From positions 48,191 to 112,190 of the forward strand of contig QKYT01000029.1 in NCBI GenBank assembly GCA_003550305.1: a stretch of 64,000 nt of DNA. Reading direction: 5' to 3'. The stretch comes from Glomus cerebriforme (taxonomy: Eukaryota; Glomeromycota; Glomeromycetes; Glomerales; Glomeraceae). Both the position numbers and the translations under genes were made by a program. Positions 37,431 through 49,343 of the stretch are shown here, one piece after another. The notes under the pieces were generated by a model. The model ran no database searches, was not told the origin of the DNA, and saw only the letters and a list, made by a program, of their open reading frames with translations. The stretch's first letter is position 1; each line of letters starts with the position of its first letter.

Positions 37431-39709
37431 ATGGATCGTTTTACACGTGTAGATTTAACTTCTACTTTAAGACCTATCTTGGGCGAAGGAGAAACGATTC
37501 TTGCGATACAAGATAATGTTGGACTTTATGATGGGTATGTTAGATTTCTAGATATACATTAATAAAGTGCTAATTTATGTTGAATCTAATATACAGCAAT
37601 GAGAAGGCAGCTGGATATATGTGTGGGAAAGTATATTTAACCTCACATCGGATTATTTATGTTGATTCTGAACAACCAAATACCAATTCTATTGGAGTTG
37701 AAATTAAACTTATAAAGGGTAGAGAATTTTATGTAAGGAAATGTTTTTTTTTACCAGAAATTTTTTTTAAAAAAAGAATTTCTTACGAAAAAAAATTCTT
37801 TTTTTTTTCAATTATAAATAATTATCTTTCAATTATATCTGGAATAGATAGACAGGATTTGTTAAATCTTCACCAAAAATAACTCTGAAATTTTCTGATT
37901 CCAATAATAATTTATATAACAATAATTCATCCCCTTCAACTTCTACATTATCATTACAAAATACACTTTCTTCTACTTGGATATGTACAATCTGTTCTTA
38001 TTCCAATAAACCGCAAAATATTAAATGTCAAGTTTGTGGTGTAAAAAGACCGGAGAACCTTACTTCTAGTACACCTCCATCTGCTTTATCATTGACTAGC
38101 ATTTCTTTCGCTGCTGGAACTCCCTCTCAACAAACAATAACACATCAAAGTTCTTTCAATAATAATATTATCGAAACTTCAATTGATGAAAGTGATGGTA
38201 TTGCATGTCCAAAATGCACATTTTTAAATCATCCTAGTATGATTAGATGTGAACTATGTGATGCTGAATTAGGAACTTTTAAAATTGATGGATTTAAGAA
38301 TGATAATGATGTAACATTGGGAAATAGAGTGAGTGGTAAAAGTAAAGAAGATTTTATAAAATTGGCTTTTCGAAATGGAGGTGTTGCCGCCTTTTATGAT
38401 AAAATGAAACAAGCAATGAATATGAAAGAATGGGAGGTATGTCGTGAAGAAAAATTAATTATATCGGTTGGCCTTATTAGATTATTCAATTTTTAAATTT
38501 TTTATTTATATGTAGAAACCTGAATCTACTAAATCTCCTACAGATTTCGATCCCGTTCGCGGAGGAATTAGTAAATACATATTAATTCTTTCAAAAAAAA
38601 AACAAATAATAATTATTTTAATGTATATTTTTCTTTGATTAGGTGGTATAATGCGTAGTGCCGAGAAGAATAAAAAAGAACAAGATGAATATTTAAATCA
38701 AGCATTCAAAGATATAGAATCATTGAAAACGATAACTGAAGAAATGGTATGATTTTATTTAAAATCATTTTTTGTAACCTTAATAAATTTCTTAATAAAT
38801 TATTATATACATAAATATACATTAGGTTAAACTTGCACAATCAATTAATGCTAGATTAAGTAAAGAATCAGTAGAATCTCAAGCTTCCGCAGATGAAATT
38901 TCCAATTTTAAAACTAATTTGTTTAAACTTGGTATCACAAAGTATGGTGAATAAAAATTTTAATAGTGTTTCAAAAAGGTTTTTAAAGAAAATTAATACT
39001 TTTTTATAGGGATGAAGCCGGCGCAACATATCATCAAGAATTAGCAAGAGAACTTGCAGAATTCTTAGAAAATGTATTGAATAAAGAGGATGGAATGATG
39101 TCTTTAACAGATATCTATTGCATATTTAATAGGGCCAGGGGAGTTGGTAAGTAAAGTAAAAAAATATTATCCATAATAATTATTATACTCATTATTAATT
39201 TTCTTTCGCCTATTCAAATAGCTTTGATATCTCCTAATGATTTATATAAAGCGTGTTCTTTATTTGAACGATTAAATTTACCTTTTAGATTGAGAAAATA
39301 TGAAAGTGGATTATTAGTCGTTCAGTCAGATATCCTTTTTGGATATATATATATATATATTTTTTCATATTAATTATATTTATTAAAATATTATTCTTAA
39401 TGAAAAGTTTACTGGCCCATAGTGACGATCAAATAGCACAACGTATTTTAGAATGTATTCAATCAAAAGGATCATTAAGTGCTATTGAACTTGCTTCAAT
39501 AGAGCAAAAGAGCGTAGTCTTAGTAAATGAACAATTGCAGGTATGTTATAATATAAATAATTGGTTTATTTTCAATCGCAATAATCGCAATTCTTTGAAA
39601 AATTATACAGATGGTGGAGGACAAAGGACTTATTTGTAGGGATGAAAGTGTTGAAGGAATTCGATATTACGATAATTTGATAATAAATTATGTTTGGAAG
39701 GGGAATTGA
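37431..39709 (+). CDS. VPS36: ESCRT-II subunit VPS36, 523 aa, 10 exons with a U12-type intron
   Basis: Ubiquitin- and lipid-binding subunit of ESCRT-II in multivesicular-body sorting. Exons: 37431-37534, 37597-37732, 37852-38436, 38516-38570, 38643-38746, 38826-38941, 39010-39146, 39222-39329, 39413-39540 and 39611-39709; 1572 nt including TGA. The N-terminal GLUE/PH-like domain ([20 protein letters not shown], then [14 protein letters not shown]) contains two NZF-type zinc fingers, [18 protein letters not shown] and [18 protein letters not shown], the arrangement of yeast Vps36. The C-terminal winged helices carry [34 protein letters not shown] and [14 protein letters not shown]. The intron at 39330-39412 starts ATATCCTTT and ends AC, with TTCTTAAT 11-12 nt before the end, the U12-type AT-AC signals; only this removal keeps [17 protein letters not shown] in frame. 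Confidence 0.93.
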
Positions 39710-39820
39710 TCAAGTTTAGTAAGTTTATTTATTTTATTTATATTTAAACGTCTATCTATTATCCAAAATACACATTTTGTTTCAATCTGTTTCCATTTTA
39801 TCCTCTTTTTTCTTGGTCTA

Positions 39821-40988
39821 TTATTCCTTTTCTTTTCCTTTATCCACAACAACAATTTCATTTTGAATATTACTTTCATTACCATCATCTTCGTCACTAT
39901 TATCATAGAGATTACTTTTAATATTAAATAGTCCTTGGTCATCTAAAGGATAGCTTTTATTATTTATTGAATATTTATCTTCCCATTCATTATCATCGTC
40001 AATATTAAATTGATTTAATTCATTCGTTCTATCTAAATTAATCTCTTGTAAATTTACTTGAGAAAATTTTATTTTTTTAGTCGTTTGACATTGATATGTA
40101 AGTTTTTGTTGTCTTGGATTTATTGGATCTTAAAATAATAAAGAGAAATTTAATTACAAGGTTGTGATTGGTTTAAATAGAACTATATATATATATATAT
40201 CCATACCTGATTCTGGAAAAAATATTAAATCAGTTCCAATAGTTTCATCATATTCGCCTTTAAAATGTATATTACCTATACGTAAATAAGGTGTATCTGT
40301 ATCTAAACCCTGTGCAGAAGATACATACATTGACTACAAATTTTTTTTTTTTTTTTTGGTTCATAAAAAAACGAATAAATTAAAATTTCATCACTTACAA
40401 TCAGTGAATAATCAATATTGTTATTCTCTTTTTTATTATTAAAACTAGAAATTTCATAACTTCCATCACTTTCTTTTTCATGACTTGCCGAAGGTCTTAT
40501 ATAATAATGAAAAGATTTTTGAGAATAATTTGCTGGTTTTTTTGTTGAAGCGGTAGCATTACTAGTTTCATTGTTGTTAAAGTCAGAATTGGAAGGTTGT
40601 TGAGGATTTAGAATTGATGTTGATGAGAATAAAGGATCTTGATTTTGATGATCACGATTTTGATTGAAATTGAATGAAGAAGGATTTATGTTGTTCAAGA
40701 TTTCAAAATTGTTTGTTATCATGTCTAAAGTAACTTCCGTACCAAGGTCAATTATTATGTAAGATACCTATCAAATCAAATAAAGGGGTAGATTTGAAAA
40801 GTTTAAAAATACTGAATTAGGTTAATTGGAAAATTAGATGAATAAACGCATGAAATTTTGAATGGTTTTAGCAAAGACATTACTTCTTCTTCGTACTCAT
40901 CGTTATCCGAATTATCATTTGATAGATTGGTAGTAGAAGGAATGTTATGGTTATTAGACACAGAAGAGGTTGGTTCGTCTATTTCCAT
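39821..40988 (-). CDS. TFIIIC triple-barrel (tau55-like) subunit, 302 aa, 4 exons
   Basis: Exons: 40988-40884, 40767-40399, 40333-40207 and 40128-39821; 105+369+127+308 nt is 303 codons including TAA. An acidic N-terminus (MEIDEPTSS..., NDEYEEE) precedes VSYIIIDLGTEVTLD. A long Asn/Ser-rich insert follows, then GLDTDTPYLRIGNIHFKGEY and DETIGTDLIFFPESG. The Y-x-x-I-D-L-G strand and the L-D-T-D-T-P...F-K-G-E-Y-D-x-T-x-G-T-D-L-I-F block are those of the TFIIIC tau55-related triple-barrel domain (GTF3C6, Tfc7, Sfc7). That subunit helps TFIIIC bind tRNA and 5S promoters for RNA polymerase III. The C-terminus is highly acidic. It is convergent with VPS36, with 111 bp between stops. A T9A8 palindrome lies 15 bp upstream of the ATG. 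Confidence 0.82.
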
Positions 40989-42075
40989 ATTTAACGCAAG
41001 CCTTTTTTTTTAAAAAAAAGGACATTCTATTTTTTTATTTTCAGCCGTCCTTTTAATTTCTAAATATAGAAGGATAATGATTTCATTTATTTCCTCGTGG
41101 TAAGTAATGTGAGTAATGTGGGAATTTTAATTTTTTTTTTTTTTTTTGATCTTTTTCAATAAGAGCGTACGTGATGAAAGAATCATAGTGGTAATGTTGT
41201 CTGATTTGTAAATTTAAAAGAATTATTTGTCACGGGGTGATTGATTATTGTTCATGTAACGCAGATCTTTGTAAGTTCTTTTGGCTTTTTTTAGTATAAA
41301 TTGCGTTACAAGATAGATAAACCGAAAAAAAAAGTGTGCAATTATTTACGTAGGACCGATTATAGTTTTTTTTTTAGAATAAAATTTTTTTTTCGTAAAA
41401 AAATTAAATTTTCAATCATAATATTTATTCTGCAAATGTTGGACTTTAAGAAATTAATTTGACCAAATTTTTTAATCATTTTTTTTTTTTTACTACATTG
41501 TATCATAAGGTGATCGAAGGAAAAAGTTCAAAGAAAATCTTTTTGGTATCCGAAAAACAATACCAAAATACAAAACTACTAGTCTTTTGTGCAAAACCAG
41601 GAAAATTTTTGATGATTATCAACCAGTTTTTTATTATAAGACCCTTAAAATGAACTTTTCTAAAATAATTTAAATTATTCAACCAAACGTTAATATGCAA
41701 CGTGTAAAGCAATGCCTTATTGTAATCCTGGTGTGGTACATCAAAACTAGCGTTTGCCATGCAAGGCCATGCTTTTTTTATTTAAAACACACTGACTTAC
41801 ACTGACTTACATTTTTGTATTTTGTATCAACCAGATTTTTCTTCATTTAGACTAATTTATATATTATCGCATATATCTATATATATATCTATATATCTTT
41901 CGAACTTTTTTTTTCGTGACTTACTTTTGGCGTAATAAACTTGCCCTATATATTATCAGTACAGTATATTTATTTTTTTTTTATAACATCTCAATACCTC
42001 AGTGTCAGACTAGACTTTCAACAAAAAAAAAAAAAAACAAAAAAAAAAAAATTTTTTTAATAATATAGTTTCACA
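40989..42075. other. Divergent intergenic region, A/T tracts, no gene seen
   Basis: Contains T9A8 (41003-41019), other poly-T runs and, just before the PKA gene, A15/A13 runs followed by T8 (42021-42058). The open frames at 41459-41760 on both strands overlap one another and have no family features. Confidence 0.45.
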
Positions 42076-43275
42076 ATGACGTCTACAAGAGAGCGACGAG
42101 AAATTATGGACGAAGAAATTTCACCATCGGACCATTCTCATTGCAATTCTGACTTATCTGATACTGAAATGAAAGAACCGACAGGATCGCCAGACTTTTA
42201 TTCTGCAAGAACTTCAATGGCAAGTACACCTACAACAGATTATTTTCCTGACAGTGAAGAAGAACTTTATGATGACGAACCAAGTGATCTCCCTTCTATT
42301 CCAATAAATTATAATCGAGGTCGTCGTACTTCTGTAAGTGCTGAATCAATGGCTCCTAGTCAAGATAAGGATTATGTTAAAGTTGTTATTCCAAAAACAC
42401 AAGAACAAAGAAAACGGATAGAAAATTCTATTGAAAATAATTTTTTGTTTAAAAACCTTGATGAAGAACAGTATAAAGATGTTATTGATGCTATGGTTGA
42501 AAAAAGAGTTTTAAATCATGAACAAATTATTAAACAAGGTGGAATTGGTGATTTTTTCTATGTCGTAGAAACTGGTACTTTTGATGTTTACGTTTCTAAA
42601 AATGGTGCTCCCCCAGAAAAAGTTCATAGTTATGGTCCTGGCGGCAGTTTTGGTGAATTAGCTTTAATGTATAATGCTCCACGTGCTGCTACTGTTGTTG
42701 CTACTTCAGATTCTGTTCTTTGGGCTCTTGATAGAGTAACTTTTAGAAGAATTTTAATGGAAAACACTTCTCGTAAACGTAAAATGTATGAATCATTTCT
42801 AGAAGAAGTTCCGATCTTAGTATCATTAGAGCCTTATGAAAGACATAAAATTGCTGATGCATTAGAGTCCGCAGTTTATGAAGATGGTCATTTGGTAATT
42901 AAACAAGGCGATATTGGTAATAATTTCTTCCTCATAGAATCTGGTGAAGCTTATGTAACAAAAATTGATGAAGAAGGAATTGAACATGAATTACCTGGTC
43001 TGAAGAAAGGAGATTATTTTGGAGGTATTTATAATAAAATTTTCTTAAAATTTATCAACAAAAAAATTTTGTTTCATGTCTTCCTTGTCTTCTTTACAGA
43101 GCTCGCTTTACTCAACAACAAACCCCGTGCCGTAAATATAAAGGCAAAAGGTCGACTAAAGGTTGCTACATTAGGCAAAAAAGCTTTTGTCCGATTGTTA
43201 GGTCCTATTGTCGACATCTTGAAACGCAATAGCGACAATTATGAAACTATCACACGTAATGCTCGTCAACAATAA
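42076..43275 (+). CDS. cAMP-dependent protein kinase regulatory subunit, 374 aa, 2 exons
   Basis: Inhibitory, cAMP-binding subunit of PKA (fungal Bcy1/PkaR). Exons: 42076-43024 and 43100-43275; 1125 nt including TAA. An acidic, Ser/Thr-rich N-terminus leads to the inhibitor site RGRRTSVSAE (residues about 81-90), a phosphorylatable R-R-x-S as in type II subunits. Two cyclic-nucleotide domains follow with phosphate-binding cassettes FGELALMYNAPRAAT and, across the intron, FGELALLNNKPRAV; both keep the E and R that contact cAMP. The usual N-terminal dimerisation/docking helix bundle is not apparent: the first 80 residues are acidic and disordered-looking. The start is the first ATG after a 5' A/T-tract leader; an unseen upstream exon cannot be excluded. 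The ending ITRNARQQ is normal. Confidence 0.95.
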   Translation: MTSTRERREIMDEEISPSDHSHCNSDLSDTEMKEPTGSPDFYSARTSMASTPTTDYFPDSEEELYDDEPSDLPSIPINYNRGRRTSVSAESMAPSQDKDYVKVVIPKTQEQRKRIENSIENNFLFKNLDEEQYKDVIDAMVEKRVLNHEQIIKQGGIGDFFYVVETGTFDVYVSKNGAPPEKVHSYGPGGSFGELALMYNAPRAATVVATSDSVLWALDRVTFRRILMENTSRKRKMYESFLEEVPILVSLEPYERHKIADALESAVYEDGHLVIKQGDIGNNFFLIESGEAYVTKIDEEGIEHELPGLKKGDYFGGIYNKIFLKFINKKILFHVFLVFFTELALLNNKPRAVNIKAKGRLKVATLGKKAFVRLLGPIVDILKRNSDNYETITRNARQQ

Positions 43276-44044
43276 AGTAATTCATGTTTTTTATTTTTCT
43301 CGTTTTATTATTATATTATAATATATATATAAATATAAAATAAAATATAAAAAATACGTCCATTGTTGTATAGCATATTCATTTCTTTGGATGTAAATTT
43401 TGAGAAAGACCTCATCCTTATCTTTTTTGCATTTATACCTATTACTTTGATAGATACACTTTCTTATTTAGCTCTTCCCCATTTTCAATTTCCTCCATAA
43501 TTTTATTTCTTTTTTTTTTGTGATTTTCTCGGGTGTTGATTTTGATGACCCAGTAGAATTATTTGTTATTTATATTTATATTTTAATTTTATTTAGGAAT
43601 ATATTATAACGGAGGGTTTGAAACATGTATGTAGAAATTAAAAATTGTAGATTTTTTTTATTTTTTTTTTTTTCCTTTGTAGACTCCATTTTATTAAAAA
43701 AAAACAAATGACTTCTATATATTATTATTCATATTATATATTATTTGTGTAATCAAAAGAAATTTAGACATTTACTTTCGTGCACATTAACTTTTTGCTT
43801 ATAAATAATTATTTATCTTCGCACACAACTTCACCCTCCTTCCACTATTTATCTTGGTTGGACCGATAACTAGAACTCATACCTAAAAAATACACCTTTT
43901 ATATGCTTAAAATTTGAGGATATCAATTATCTCAATATAATAAGACAAAAACACAATGAATAGTTAAATCAACAACATGAATATACAGTAAATAAGCACA
44001 TCTCGATGTTGTTAGGTGGTGTTGAGGTACTTTCGATCTCTTCA
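43276..44044. other. 3' flank of the PKA gene, no gene resolved
   Basis: AT-rich, with a (TA)n tract near 43320. A minus-strand segment at about 43855-43885 (MSSSYRSNQDK then stop, after a TTTTTTAG acceptor) may be an alternative last exon of the small gene at 44045-44246. Confidence 0.4.
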
Positions 44045-44246
44045 TTAAATAAACATTATATCTGGTTGTTCCAAATTGTCAAATTCGTAATATGTGTTTG
44101 CATTCTCTGCTCCTCTAAAAATAAAAGAAATTTGATGAAAAAGTAACTAACTGATATACTGAGGATCAAAAATAATATACACAATTCCTGTTGTAATAAA
44201 TGGTTTGTTGAGTGAGGTAGGTTCGAACATTAGGCAGTTTCGCCAT
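44045..44246 (-). CDS. Possible small protein, 42 aa, 2 exons
   Basis: Exon 44246-44188 encodes MAKLPNVRTYLTQQTIYYN plus two bases; exon 44114-44045 continues RGAENANTYYEFDNL...MFI and TAA. Joined, they make 43 codons including the stop and read as one smooth peptide. The join needs an intron (44115-44187) beginning GA instead of GT (CAG|GAATTGTG). That is either a non-canonical donor, an assembly error, or a sign that the model is wrong; nearby GTGTAT and GTATAT donors give immediate stops or unrelated frames. I do not recognise the family. It might be a short mitochondrial or nuclear-envelope component, but nothing supports that directly. Confidence 0.3.
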
Positions 44247-44482
44247 TATAAGATGTATCAAGTTATATATATCAAAATTTGTTTGTGGCTTGTTATGACG
44301 AATAATACGCACACCTTTTTTATATGATACTCTTGTAAGACGTGACTAATCACTTTTATCGTCAAACGAAATATTTCATCACTTTTTATATTTTGTTTTA
44401 AACTTTATTAAATTTATTTACAGTATAAAAATTTTCCTTAACATAGAAATTAATTATGTATTATGATGGATGACGAGAATAA

Positions 44483-45375
44483 TCATCGAAAACCTTTTAC
44501 CCCTTCTTCAACAATATCTCGCCAATTTTCCATTGACGTGTTGATGGTTAATAGATCATTTTTATTTTTGTTCGTAGAGAATTGACACCATTTAGGAGCA
44601 ATTTTAGTCAATAATTCAAAATATTCTATTGCTTCGTCTATAAGTTGAAAGCAAAAAAAAAAAGATTTTTTTTTAGTGTATATACTGCAACAATATAACA
44701 TAATATAAATGGATATAGAATTACTAATACATACACTCTGATATTGGTACAACTGAACTTTCTACGATTCTTGTTGCAATTTCATTCACAAACATGACTG
44801 TTTTGTTTCTTGAGATATATATACTGATAAATGTTAAATGTTAGGGTCAATATATACAATTAAATATCGAACTAATTTTAGCAAAGTAAAAAAGGATACA
44901 AAGAAAGAGAATTTGCAATTTCCCGAGCACGGCTTAGCATGGTTTTCTGTTTTTTCTTGACAAGATCCATACCTTGTAATGTTTCTTCGAGGGTCTTTTG
45001 TCCTTTCGCACGAACCTACGAAGATCATTTTAATAAGTATAAAAGTTATTTTTCTTATCAAGGGTTTGATACATACTCTTTCGACTAATGCTCGGCGACG
45101 ACGTGCCGTATCAGATCTATTCCGTGGTGCGCGCCTCACGGGCTTATTTTCCTTAGAGGATTCGTGTACACTTTTGAGTGCTGTAACGATCGAAGGCTTT
45201 AATTTAAAACATAAAGGTGACTTTTTAAGTTTGTTAGTTTTATAAAATAAAGCCATAAAACATATATAAGGCCAAATTATTATACCTTGGTCTCTTTCTG
45301 ATTTTTAGTTCGGACTTTGGTTGAACCAAAATAAGATGTAACTTTTCGATTTTTTTCGTTTTTTGTTTTACCCAT
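44483..45375 (-). CDS. Short Cdt1-like protein, 189 aa, 5 exons
   Basis: Exons: 45375-45286, 45196-45077, 45015-44900, 44823-44735 and 44637-44483; 570 nt including TGA. The N-terminus MGKTKNEKNRKVTSYFGSTK resembles a PIP degron: N-x-x-V-T-S-Y-F-x-x-x-K against the consensus Q-x-x-hydrophobic-T-D-aromatic-aromatic with a basic residue at +4. The Gln and Asp are replaced by Asn and Ser. A basic linker (PVRRAPRNRSDTARRRRAL) follows. The C-terminal part has the pattern of the Cdt1 C-terminal winged-helix (MCM-binding) domain: TMLSRAREIANSLS, MFVNEIATRIVESSVVPISE, AIEYFELLTKIAPKWCQF, then NDLLTINTS. Cdt1 loads MCM2-7 during replication licensing. Normal Cdt1 is far longer and has a central winged helix, absent here. 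Exon 4 boundaries are the least certain. Confidence 0.7.
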
Positions 45376-46762
45376 TGTTTTAAAAATGCAAAGAATTATA
45401 TTTATACTTTTAATATTTCTAATGTTAGAAAATTAATGTTAGAAAAAAGACGAAATTGTTAATGAAACTTCTATGTGGAAAAAAAGTGACCCTTTTATAT
45501 AAAATTCGCATTTTATTATACGCGAATTTTCGTGACTCTATGTTAGTTCTTGATTGAACATCAGGCGCGTCAGTATGACACTAAGGAAATGGAATGTTGA
45601 TTAAGTATCGTCTCATGTGTCTAAGGTTGTTATTGTGACTAGATATTTTTAAATCCTTTGTTATACACGTTTTTTCGCGACTCCGCGTTAGTTCTTGATT
45701 GAACATCTGGCAGCGCGTCTGTACGACATCAAGCAGCATATTACAAACTGAGATCAATCAAGTGTTTATATAAAATAAACTCGCCTAAATGTGGCTGCAA
45801 TATATATAATATATAATATATACAAAATATTCAAATTACTCTTAGTTAAAACATTGCTTATATTTATTAAATATTAAAATATGCTTATGAGAATAATAAA
45901 CTTCTATACTATTATTAGTGCCAGAATCCAAATATCTAGTCATCAGTGACTCTTTAATATAATTATATTAAAGAATCACTGGCGACTTAGATTAGGTTAT
46001 GACTACTACTACATAAAGTAAAATTATGAAGTGTAGTTATAATCTACTGGTAATTTCATAATCTAAGTGTAACTTTATTAGTTATCTTTACGACTTTCTA
46101 GTTATAACTTTAGTTAGTTTCTGCTATATTATATTATGTAATTATATAATCTAATGGTATAATGGTAACTGTTTTTCTGTCTATTTACAGGCTTTTTATT
46201 TGCAAAAAGTTAGCTATGTACTGGCTTGCTTCTATATCCTTTTTATTATCAAGAAGCTATCTCCATATGTGAGTTATTAATGCATTTATCTGACTCTGTA
46301 CCCTTTTTATCATCAAGAAATTAGGCTGGTTGGTGCCCTTCTAATTACTTTTGGTTGTTAAATTGTTACCTGTGTTTTCTCTTATTTTGTTACCAAAAAA
46401 AATTGTCAATTTAACTGTTGAAAGGTACAGTAAATCTGCAGTACAATTTTGGTTAATTTCGGCCAGTACTATAGTGTAATTTTACCATGCCAAAAATATC
46501 ATATGCAGGATGAATTTTCAAAATCTTTTCACTCCCTTCTGGCTATATTGAAGGTTTAAACTGAAGGATCAGAAAGCTAGAGGATTAGAAAGCAATATGT
46601 ATTACCAGTACAAATCATTAATAGTTTTTTGATATGATTATATTAAAAAATTACTGATAACTTGAAATAAATTATAAAGATAACTTTATAATCTACCAGT
46701 ACGTAACTTCATAACCTATTGGTAACTTTATAGTTTGCTAGTAACTTTTGCATATCTGAAAT
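45376..46762. other. Intergenic with diverged direct repeats, no gene seen
   Basis: About 45520-45610 and 45663-45755 are diverged copies of one segment (shared 19-mer GTTAGTTCTTGATTGAACA, then CGCGTC), a direct repeat about 143 bp apart. About 45945-46110 and 46620-46745 also share a direct-repeat pattern (TTATATTAAA...TTACTG and TAACTTTATAATCTACCAGT). No coding region. Confidence 0.45.
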
Positions 46763-46960
46763 CTGTACCAGGTTTGTAATGCAGTAATTTTTCAAAAAAA
46801 ATACATAATAATTTTTTTTTTGATAAAATGCATTTAAAATTTTATTGTAAATGTAATTTTAGCTATTTTGCAAATTTACTTATGTTTTGAAAGAAGGTTT
46901 AAAATGCTATTTTTAACTTTACATATAAATGATTGATTTTACCATCTTTATAGGATCCTA
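46763..46960 (-). mobile_element. MITE family D, copy 2 (partial)
   Basis: CTGTACCAGGTTTGTAATGCAG-like end at 46763, then sequence matching the reverse complement of 5300-5480: the TTTTTCAAAAAAAATACATA stretch, then TTTACATATAAATGATTGATTTT at about 46919. The far terminus is eroded; a faint GTGTTACAAA at about 47092 may be its remnant. Confidence 0.6.
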
Positions 46961-49343
46961 AAATATATATAAAAAGATAATATCAGAGTTTGTATATAAT
47001 GAACCAAAGAATATTTAAATTAATTTTTATTAATTTTACATTAGCAATTAGTGTACCAATTGAAAGGGTTTTTTTCACTGAAACTGATATTGTGTTACAA
47101 AAAAGATGCAGTCTTTCAGCTGAAATGATATGAGCTTTAATGTATCTGAAGACATGGTAAAAAAAAAATTAAAATAAATTATTTTATTTTTTTTTATCTT
47201 TAAAAATTTGCATTGGCATAGTTTGAATATAATTAGTATTAAATAAATTAAAAAAATTTTAATTTTCTAAACAATATGAACATGACATAATAGAATTTGT
47301 ATTGTAAAAATTTGTTAATTTTAGCCAAAATTCATTATTTATATTGAATATATGTTAAATATATATTGAATCTGTATAATGAAAAAGTTGTTAATATTTT
47401 AATTTTATTATGTAAATGATAATTAATAATAATAAAATATATGGTACTTAAAAATTTTTTAATAATAATATATAAAAATGATATGCAAAAATAAAATTTT
47501 TTAATAGAATAACAAAAATAAATAATTTTAAGGATGATATATAGCATATAATATTAAAATATGTTACAAAACTTTTAATAATTTTAAAAATAAATCAATA
47601 TTTTAATTATTTTTAATTGAAAAGAAAATCAAAATAAATACAAAGAGAAATTATTCAAATTTATTTATAAAGAAATGTTTTTTTTTTTACAATTCAATTT
47701 ACTTTTTTACAAACAACTAAATCTTTTTCAAATAATTTTTTTTTTAATTTCAAATTTCTAAATATATCTTATTCATATTATTCAAATTATATAAAACTAG
47801 TCTAAGAAATGATATATAAATATCATTCAACATATGAAAGAAGTTGCCAAGAATTTTGAAATTCTCTTTTTTTTTTGAAAATAAGTTGAATAATTAAAAT
47901 TTATTAAGATAGAAATCTGTATAAACAGTATATCAAAATAGGATAATTATAATTATATAAGTCTTCTTTTCCCACATTGGGAGCAAAAATATCCAACTTG
48001 TTGTATTTATGCCATATAGATTCTTAGAATGAGACTACATTACTAAACCTCTTTAAATAAGATATACTCTGAATCTTCCCCATATCCCAGTGTTAGATAT
48101 CAAAATAATTCTTCAACCAGTTTTTCAAATCTTTCTGTCAAACGAAATACTCTTTATTTAGTTTATCTGAATTTTTTCACAAATCACTTAGGTTTTTTAA
48201 CTAACACAAAACATTGATAAGGTTCTAGAAATTGGATGCTAGTACTAATCTTCAGAATAAAGAATATTCAACTCTTATACATTCAGATCTTTAAACTAGC
48301 TAGAAATGTTTTAAGAAAGTTTATAAAAGCTGGCTGCTAATACCAACCTCTAGAAAAAAGAGACTATCTAAACTTTGATATATTTAAAATTGATATAGGA
48401 ATTGCATTACTCATTTCCTTATTAATTCTTTTTTTTGTTTTATAAATTGTAATTTCACATGGTAATTTAAGCTATAGTGCAGTTAGATTTTAATATGAAT
48501 CTCGTGCAATAGGTCCTGATCTATTACTTTAGTAAATGGCTCATTTCGTTAATTTTCTTTTTCTTTGTTTTAAATTCCAAAATTAGCTTAAAAATTTTTG
48601 TCTTGAATGGTAAAGCAAATTTTTTGAAGTATTAGACAATTATCAGGATGAAAATATTTAACTGCTGTGTTTGTAAAATTAAATGCCAATTATTTATTAA
48701 ACATATATGTCCTTCTAGTCTTCATAAAATTGCTCAACTTATTAAAAGATTTGAGAATATAAGATCTATGTTTTTTTCACATTCTCTTTTCAACTCTTGA
48801 CTGTTAAGATAAAATATATAAATCCCAGAAAAACAAGTTTGAGTATTAGATTTCTTTATCTATTTAAAATTTGATATTAACTTAAAATATACAAATAGGA
48901 TCAATATATTTTATTTAATATAACTTATTTGCAAATAAGCATTTACTGCATTTGTTGCTGATTGTATAGATTTTATATATATTTGAAACTTTTTTTCAAA
49001 TGAAATTTTAAAAACTGATACTTTTTTTATATAATTAATTTCACATTGTATCATGTGTTTAGAAGCACCTCTACTCCAGCTTGTTTGTATTAAATAATTA
49101 TCTGGAATCTTGAATTGTATGTTATTACAAGAATGAGCAGAAGTATAACAAAGTATATCACTTTAAAAATAATATCCTTCTTTAATAATACTATAAGTAT
49201 ATTGAGTACCATTTTGATTAAGTATAATAACATTAGAGATAGGGTAAGTAGACATTTTAAAGTAAAATAAAGTGCAAATTTATTTACACATTTTTTTATT
49301 TCTGGCATTTTTTTTTAATTTTTGTATTATAAGACATTTCATA
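46961..49343. other. AT-rich, probably decayed transposon sequence
   Basis: No intact gene. Some minus-strand stretches look coding-derived (for example about 47955-48040: ESIWHKYNKLDIF and APNVGKEDLYNYNY) but are broken by stops. They may belong to the MULE remnant that starts at 49344 or to another element. Confidence 0.35.

Noticed and set aside
41459..41760. Opposed open frames upstream of the PKA gene, considered as an upstream docking-domain exon
   Set aside because: The sequence lacks the helical docking pattern and is low-complexity.
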